Shown piece by piece: positions 62,412-64,000 of a stretch of DNA of 64,000 nt; position 1 is the first letter of the stretch, and each line of letters opens with the position of its first letter. The notes below the pieces were generated by a model. That model saw nothing but the letters and a program-made list of their open reading frames with translations, was not told the DNA's origin and did not search any database. Made by a program: the position numbers and the translations under genes. Source of the stretch: CAVRRZ01 sp963723745 (GTDB taxonomy: Bacteria > Actinomycetota > Actinomycetes > Mycobacteriales > Geodermatophilaceae); the NCBI GenBank assembly GCA_963723745.1, contig CAVRRZ010000006.1, forward strand, positions 186,001 to 250,000, given 5' to 3'.

Positions 62412-62717
62412 GCGTCCAGCTCCGTCCGTCGTCGTGCCTGCCGCCGGCTTTCGTGCGCGACCGGCACCCCAGGTCTACCCGACGACGACGTCCATCCCGG
62501 GCAGGTACCCGGCCCGTCGAGCGCCCAGGGGCGCGTGGGGCAGGGGTGACGCCGTCGCCGCTCGAGACGCGGAGGGGCAGGGGAATCAGCGACCGCTCCA
62601 GCCCCTCGTCCGCACCCGGCCGCGGAGCGCCCCGGTGCGGTTGGCTCCCGACACGACGCGGGTGGAACTGGTGCCGGCCGGCACCGGCGCCGTGACCGCC
62701 CGATAACCTCCGGACCC
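62412..62717. other. Intergenic region, 306 bp
   Basis: I see no gene with convincing codon use. It holds a 16-bp perfect palindrome GGTGCCGGCCGGCACC (62670-62685) and a TAACCT -10-like hexamer at 62704-62709, 8 nt before GTG 62718, so it carries the promoter of the next gene. Confidence 0.55.
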
Positions 62718-63095
62718 GTGATCGGTACCGCAGCCCTCGTGGCCTGCCTGCTCCTGCTGGGACTGGCAGGCATGCAGGCCGGTCTGGCGGCCGGCCGCCC
62801 ATGGGGCCGGTTCGCCTGGGGCGGACAGCACGAGGTGCTCCCGACCCAGCTGCGCATCAGCAGCGTCGTCTCGATCCTCGTCTACCTCTTATTCGCCGCG
62901 GTGGCGCTGACCGCGTCCGGGTGGGCTCGCCTGCTGCCCGAGGGCTTCGCGAACGGGGCAGCCTGGGTCATCGCCGTCTACACCGGTCTCGGTGTGCTGC
63001 TCAACGGCGTCTCCCGCAGCAGGTCCGAACGCGCGGTCATGACGCCGGTGTCGCTGGTGCTGGCCGTCTGCTTCGTCGTCATCGCCCGGGGCTGA
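62718..63095 (+). CDS. Four-helix membrane protein, DUF-type
   Basis: A 125-residue protein, GTG start, with four hydrophobic segments: IGTAALVACLLLLGLAGMQAG; VVSILVYLLFAAVALTASGW; ANGAAWVIAVYTGLGVLLNGVS; TPVSLVLAVCFVVIARG. Between them are the motifs GRPWGRFAWGGQHEVLPTQLRISS and SRSRSERAVMTPVSL, which recur in a family of small uncharacterised bacterial membrane proteins. Probably leaderless. Function unknown. Confidence 0.75.
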   Translation: MIGTAALVACLLLLGLAGMQAGLAAGRPWGRFAWGGQHEVLPTQLRISSVVSILVYLLFAAVALTASGWARLLPEGFANGAAWVIAVYTGLGVLLNGVSRSRSERAVMTPVSLVLAVCFVVIARG

Positions 63096-63218
63096 GCCCG
63101 GCGTCTCGCCGACCGCCCCTACCTGCCCACCCGCTACTGGCCGGCGTTCGTCGACCTCGTCCGCGGCCCGATCCTCTGGCGCGACGTGTACCGCGGGCCC
63201 CGCCCTGAACATCGCTAG
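63096..63218 (+). pseudogene. Orphan C-terminal coding fragment
   Basis: The bases directly after the stop at 63093-63095 stay open in the same frame and encode ARRLADRPYLPTRYWPAFVD then LVRGPILWRDVYRGPRPEHR, ending at TAG 63216-63218. The composition and third-position GC look like real protein rather than noise, and there is no start codon. It may be the tail of a lost gene, or part of a longer neighbour if the preceding stop were an error. I cannot name the family. Confidence 0.4.
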
Positions 63219-63236
63219 ATCTAGGGGGCTCGCGGC

Positions 63237-64000
63237 CTAACCGCCGAGGCGGGCGCAGTCGGCCGAGGTGAGCTCCAGCGGTGCACCCGGCGCGAGCTGC
63301 GCGAGCACCATGCCCAGCACCAGCGGGCTGCGCGGCAGGTCGCCGTGACCGACCCGTGCGTCGGCGCAGACCGACTGCACCGTCAGGTTCAGCGCTCCGT
63401 CCAGCCGTGCCGAGTCCGGCGGCGTCACCGTGGCGTCCTGCTCGGTCCAGATCGACACCCAGGTCGGCCCCTCCGGAGTCTCGTCTCCGGCGTTCAGCTC
63501 CCGCAGGACGTCGCTGCCGGTGGCCAGCTGCCGGCAGCCGACGGGGCACCGGTCGGGCGCGAGGTCGCCGGCGAGGTCGGCGAGCGTGGTGCCGTGGTGG
63601 GGGGAGCCGAGCGTCACCACCCGTCGGGTGTGCTCCGCCCCGCCGTCGGCCACCCAGAGCCGGGCCACCACCCCGCCCGCCGAGTACCCGACGATGTCGA
63701 CGGTCTCGGCGCCGGTGCGTTCGAGCGCGCGTCCCGGCGGCCTCGCCCAGGGCGTCGGCGGCGGCCCTGAGGTCACCGGTGCCGTTGCCGGGGAGGGGGA
63801 CGACTGCGACCTCGCGCCCGGCGGCGGTCAGCCGGGCCTCGAGGTCGCGCAGCGAGCCCACGTCGCCGCCGTAGCCGGGCACCAGCAGGACCGGCCCGGG
63901 CCGGTCCTGCGGCACCGCCTCGGCCGCGGCGCCGCCGAGGCGGTCGGCCAGGGCGACGCCCCCCAGGGCCAGCGCCGCGACAACGAGGACGGCGAGAGCC
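63237..64000 (-). CDS. Secreted lipase/esterase (alpha/beta hydrolase), N-terminus off window
   Basis: About 255 residues visible. A hydrophobic signal-like segment (ALAVLVVAALALGGVALADRLGG) at the window edge, then PVLLVPGYGGDVGSLRDLEARL (oxyanion region), VDIVGYSAGGVVARLWV (nucleophile GYSAG), TLGSPHHGTTLADL, and two Cys pairs (APDRCPVGCRQL). The catalytic acid Asp and base His lie later (WTEQDATVTP, ARVGHGDLPRS). One inserted base near 63735 breaks the frame before RALERTGAETVDIVG. Resembles class 2 triacylglycerol lipases such as Streptomyces esterases. Confidence 0.85.

Noticed and set aside
62412..62717. Gene on either strand in this gap
   Set aside because: Open frames exist but have poor third-position bias, runs of Arg/Pro/Ser and no start with a ribosome binding site.

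Overview
The window is very GC-rich DNA from an actinobacterium. It has GTG starts throughout, 4-bp start/stop overlaps and long U-less hairpin terminators. Gene order closely follows the Mycobacterium tuberculosis block from about Rv2216 to Rv2172c (recalled, not searched): epimerase, sucB/dlaT, pepA, gcvT, erpA, asnB, ctaC-ctaF, qcrCAB-ctaE, trpD, DnaQ/GIY-YIG nuclease, NlpC/P60, pimB', fadD15, SRPBCC, ArsA-like, plsC, exoribonuclease, aroG, pknL, Rv2175c, isoprenyl synthase, metF. The carotenoid genes and overall character fit a Geodermatophilaceae-like member (Blastococcus, Geodermatophilus or Modestobacter), but that family call is inference.

Layout. 1-7.4 kb: TCA-cycle E2 and E3 (sucB, lpdA), leucyl aminopeptidase and the glycine-cleavage T protein. 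7.4-10.6 kb: small membrane and envelope proteins (YihY, DUF4235, DUF3618, DUF1469, DUF3043). 10.7-20.6 kb: iron-sulfur insertion protein ErpA, asparagine synthetase, and the bc1-aa3 respiratory branch (ctaC, ctaF, qcrB, qcrA, qcrC, ctaE; no ctaD here). 20.7-30.8 kb: trpD, a DNA repair-type nuclease, two NlpC/P60 cell-wall hydrolases (the second behind a c-di-AMP riboswitch), a CAAX-type protease and a PimB'-like mannosyltransferase. 30.8-39.5 kb: fatty acyl-CoA ligase, a coupled lipid/ATPase/ROK operon, a LOR/SDH enzyme, an esterase and an acyltransferase. 39.5-43.7 kb: a TetR-hydrolase-monooxygenase operon divergent from an SDR gene, with twin palindromic operators between them. 43.7-51.1 kb: glycerol kinase, exoribonuclease, a PPi-type phosphofructokinase, class II DAHP synthase and threonine aldolase. 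51.2-52.0 kb: bacterioferritin and its ferredoxin with an iron-box-like site. 52.1-55.6 kb: endonuclease IV, a PASTA Ser/Thr kinase and the homologue of its known substrate. 55.6-59.8 kb: lycopene cyclase halves and crtB-crtI-crtE. 59.9-64 kb: metF, uncharacterised proteins and a secreted lipase cut by the window end.

Many genes that should be intact (sucB, lpdA, pepA, gcvT, pfk, aroG, nfo, pknL, the crt genes, metF) are broken by single-base indels, mostly insertions. These cluster at 1-8.4 kb and 48-61 kb, while 8.5-48 kb is almost clean. The simplest reading is uncorrected sequencing error, so these genes are annotated at full length with the break positions given. The most interesting biology is the riboswitch-controlled cell-wall hydrolase, the twin-operator monooxygenase divergon, a pair of related 70-bp palindromic elements 32 kb apart, the PPi-signature phosphofructokinase, and the NlpC/P60-M15 fusion protein.
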